Source: Ascidia mentula (Eukaryota > Chordata > Ascidiacea > Phlebobranchia > Ascidiidae). From it: a stretch of DNA of 64,000 nt. The DNA lies in the NCBI GenBank assembly GCA_947561715.1, contig OX387200.1:7690501-7754500 (forward strand). The letters are read 5' to 3'. The translations under genes and the position numbers were made by a program. The notes below the pieces were generated by a model that had not been told where the DNA came from, did not search any database, and saw only the letters and a program-made list of their open reading frames with translations. This document shows, piece by piece, positions 62,601 through 64,000 of the stretch (the stretch's first letter is position 1; the number at the start of each line of letters is the position of its first letter).

Positions 62601-64000
62601 CCAGCGAACTCCCGACTCTTCCAAGGGGCGAAAAGAGCAAGACTCCTTCGGTTGGAGAAAACAACCCAAATCCTTGAACTTCAGGTGACCTATGCTAAAA
62701 ATTTCTCTTGAAATCCTTTGATGTCGACAAACCTTTTGCTTTGTTTTCTTGTGTTGTACTAAATAACACATTCTCTGTGATTCACCGTTAGCCCGACTAC
62801 CCAAGTGTACAAATCTTTTCAAAAAATACATTCTCACGCTTTCAGTTCACGAAGTCAGACTAAATACGGCGACCCGAGGTCACGTGGTTCGTCGTCATCA
62901 CCTCGCAGCCGAGGCTCGACTCCGGTGCTTTCCCCTCCCAAAAACGAAAGTAAGTCAAACGCACCGGTGTGTTTTTTGCATGTCCCTCGCACAATTCGCT
63001 TACGTTACGACAAAAGCTGTTTGTAGGCTCGCGCGAGAGGAAAGAGGGAAAATATTTCCTTTTCACATTCGACTCAATGTCTGACCTGCGTCGGTTTCAA
63101 GTATGTATTTCATCAATTTTTTAGTAGGGTTATCGTTTGGTATCGGACATTTTTCCAAATTTACCGATTGCGCAGAAAGAAAATTGCCTGCCTGGAACGG
63201 AGAACGTCAAATCCATCTTGCTGAAAGCTGGAAAGGGAGTTCACGTATTCTTTGCTGTAGCAGGTGTTGGTTGTATTCAGGTAAGCTATACGATTATTGG
63301 AATATATTGCGGTTAATATCAGCGCGAGGTTGTGCGGCTTGATGGTCCATTTTGTGTCGGTCTTCACTGCTGTTATTAATGTGTTTGCTCCATGCTGTTA
63401 ATGTGGCCTTACTGGTTCTGTTTACCAGACGACTTCCACCATAAGCTGCTTATATTTAAGCACGTTCCTATATTGCCAATAATGCCAGCGGGCAAAGTAA
63501 TTACGTAATTCCTACCCATTAAACCCCGCGACTCTGCAAATAGCGCGCAACGCCGAAGTTTACTTGCCACGCCCAGTTAACGCCCCTCACTGTCGCGTAG
63601 TGTTGTGGATTGGTGTTTCCAACTGACGAAGGAGGAGGAAGGATCAAGTGGTTGAAAACAAACCCTCTCACGTGTTTAGTTTCTCCGTCAAAGTGGAAGG
63701 AATATAGTCGGGCGGCGTGCGACCGAATGCAGGTGTGCCGACTTGTATTCCATTCTATGTATAGTATACGTGACAAGCTGTTTGCTCCGTGACAGTCGAT
63801 GACACAGTTGTTGTAACTGTAAAAAATAATCACACTTAATGCCGTTAGCTACACTAATACGATTATTGTGTTGTAATTTTGCCATTGAACTATTTCGTAG
63901 CACGCAAAACATAAGCAAAAATTGTTAATCACAGCAAATTGAAGACCAGTTTGCGAGGTCGTTGCTGCAAGCTTGGGAAAATCAGTCCAACCCATCGATG
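47601..64000 (+). CDS. YTHDC2: YTHDC2-like R3H/DEAH helicase with ankyrin repeats (3-prime end cut by window)
   Basis: Relative of a meiotic 3-5 RNA helicase. Exons: 47601-47697, 47756-47846, 48210-48329, 48388-48467, 48728-48930, 49232-49398, 54746-54848, 55141-55297, 55574-55628, 55796-55848, 55911-56034, 56099-56226, 56482-56674, 57189-57346, 57692-57873, 58038-58216, 58554-58782, 59079-59160, 59456-59605, 59913-60041, 60214-60326, 60461-60592, 60911-61051, 61354-61497, 62307-62462, 62551-62684, 62846-62949, 63027-63100, 63176-63280, 63601-63732, 63935 onward; 1327 codons to the window end, phases consistent. Order: R3H (residues 8-65), Walker [11 protein letters not shown] (~190), DEVHERDR box (~288), MSAS motif, ankyrin repeats (exon 13, [20 protein letters not shown]), helicase motif [12 protein letters not shown] (~695), HA2, OB fold (WVVYDEMT), then a diverged YTH domain. 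The ankyrin insert between helicase lobes is the YTHDC2/Bgcn signature. The last three exons are the least certain. Confidence 0.93.
49614..53828 (-). CDS. RING/B-box/coiled-coil/NHL protein (TRIM2/3/71-like), nested in a YTHDC2 intron
   Basis: Likely E3 ubiquitin ligase. Exons (descending): 53828-53702, 53473-53323, 53135-52967, 52864-52781, 52636-52511, 52360-52202, 52104-51967, 51847-51726, 51662-50816, 50629-50461, 50385-50268, 50145-50018, 49864-49614; 2589 nt, 862 aa, phases consistent. RING Cys/His pairs lie at about residues 17-75 ([25 protein letters not shown]). A first B-box follows ([25 protein letters not shown]), then a second ([20 protein letters not shown]). Exons 6-8 are coiled coil. 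Exon 9 is a Pro-rich disordered linker where TRIM2/3/71 have a filamin domain. The last five exons contain NHL-type strands ([59 protein letters not shown]). The whole gene lies in YTHDC2 intron 6 on the opposite strand. Confidence 0.9.
54112..54652. mobile_element. hAT-like nonautonomous element (541 bp) in YTHDC2 intron 6
   Basis: GTTGTGTT is present at 54104-54111 and at 54653-54660, immediately outside inverted ends CATGGGCGTATCCAGG and CCTGGATACGCCCCTG. Just inside both ends are G/C homopolymer blocks (GGGGGGGTCC and GGACCCCCCC). The interior has three or four imperfect ~20-bp direct repeats with GCATTGTTAC (54300-54360). No transposase is encoded. The 8-bp duplication supports the hAT superfamily. 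Confidence 0.75.
61880..62072. repeat. Pair of diverged direct repeats in YTHDC2 intron 24
   Basis: Two units, about 61880-61942 and 61999-62072, share TTCTTCTGGCA, a CGACGTTTCGGCTGTTAT / CGACGTTTCGCCTGTTAT block and a CTTCATCAGG / CTTCCTCAGG end. The second is also related, in reverse, to the hairpin repeat at 31047-31147. They look like remnants of one dispersed repeat family. Confidence 0.6.
63027..64000 (+). other. YTHDC2: Diverged YTH domain of the YTHDC2-like gene (incomplete)
   Basis: Exons 28-31 follow a Ser/Pro-rich linker and align in order with the YTH fold: [16 protein letters not shown] corresponds to the first strand and helix, [16 protein letters not shown] to the central LVFSVQGSGHFQ strand pair, GGRIKWLK to the VEWIRK strand, and [15 protein letters not shown] to the C-terminal helix. 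The tryptophan expected in the GIWST segment is replaced by Cys (ENCLPGT). The FQGxxRM stretch after the central strand is missing in the simplest gene model. The second cage Trp (IKW) is present. Exon 30 is tentative, its acceptor being the TAG at 63598-63600. Confidence 0.6.

Noticed and set aside
44404..64000. CENPJ and the YTHDC2-like gene as an operon
   Set aside because: The intercistronic gap is about 510 bp, longer than the very short gaps typical of tunicate operons, and each gene has its own upstream acceptor.

Overview
The window is animal nuclear DNA: AT-rich and gene-dense, with many short GT-AG introns and genes on both strands. Every host gene was rebuilt by hand from splice sites and protein family matches, and exon lengths and phases add up for each. 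Gene density, intron size and the protein matches fit an invertebrate deuterostome. A tunicate such as a sea squirt is my best guess, but I cannot confirm the species.

Layout. (1) About 20-11753: one complete DNA transposon of roughly 11.7 kb, flanked by a 9-bp target duplication. Its inverted ends are about 3 kb each and consist mostly of ~206-bp tandem repeats. Inside, on the minus strand, are remains of a very large Mutator-like (MULE) transposase with a PHD finger, a Cys/His DNA-binding motif, a DDE core, a ULP1-type (SUMO protease) domain and a ubiquitin-specific protease (USP) domain. (2) 12258-19225 (+): PPM1E/PPM1F-like protein phosphatase, 13 exons, with a hAT-like nonautonomous repeat in intron 9. 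(3) 20483-23891 (+): translation initiation factor eIF3 subunit E, 9 exons, one of them bounded by a GC-AG intron. (4) 25063-39617 (+): TRPM cation channel, 37 exons, 1771 aa, no alpha-kinase. (5) 40963-43432 (-): SNAPC3, 8 exons. (6) 44404-47088 (+): CENPJ/SAS-4 centriole protein in a single exon. (7) 47601 to beyond 64000 (+): YTHDC2-like R3H/DEAH/ankyrin helicase with a diverged YTH domain. Its intron 6 holds (8) 49614-53828 (-): a complete RING/B-box/NHL (TRIM-type) gene on the opposite strand, plus a second hAT-like repeat.

The host genes are not one pathway: they cover phosphatase signalling, translation initiation, ion transport, snRNA transcription, centriole assembly, RNA helicase function and ubiquitin ligation. 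SNAPC3 and CENPJ are divergent and share a ~970-bp upstream region. TRPM and SNAPC3 converge. Three genes have a pyrimidine-rich AG acceptor 9-19 nt before the ATG, as expected if leader trans-splicing occurs in this organism.

The most unusual content is the transposon, with two different ubiquitin-like-protein peptidase domains joined to a transposase and broken by small lesions. Next come the degenerate YTH domain of the YTHDC2-like gene and the nested TRIM-NHL gene.
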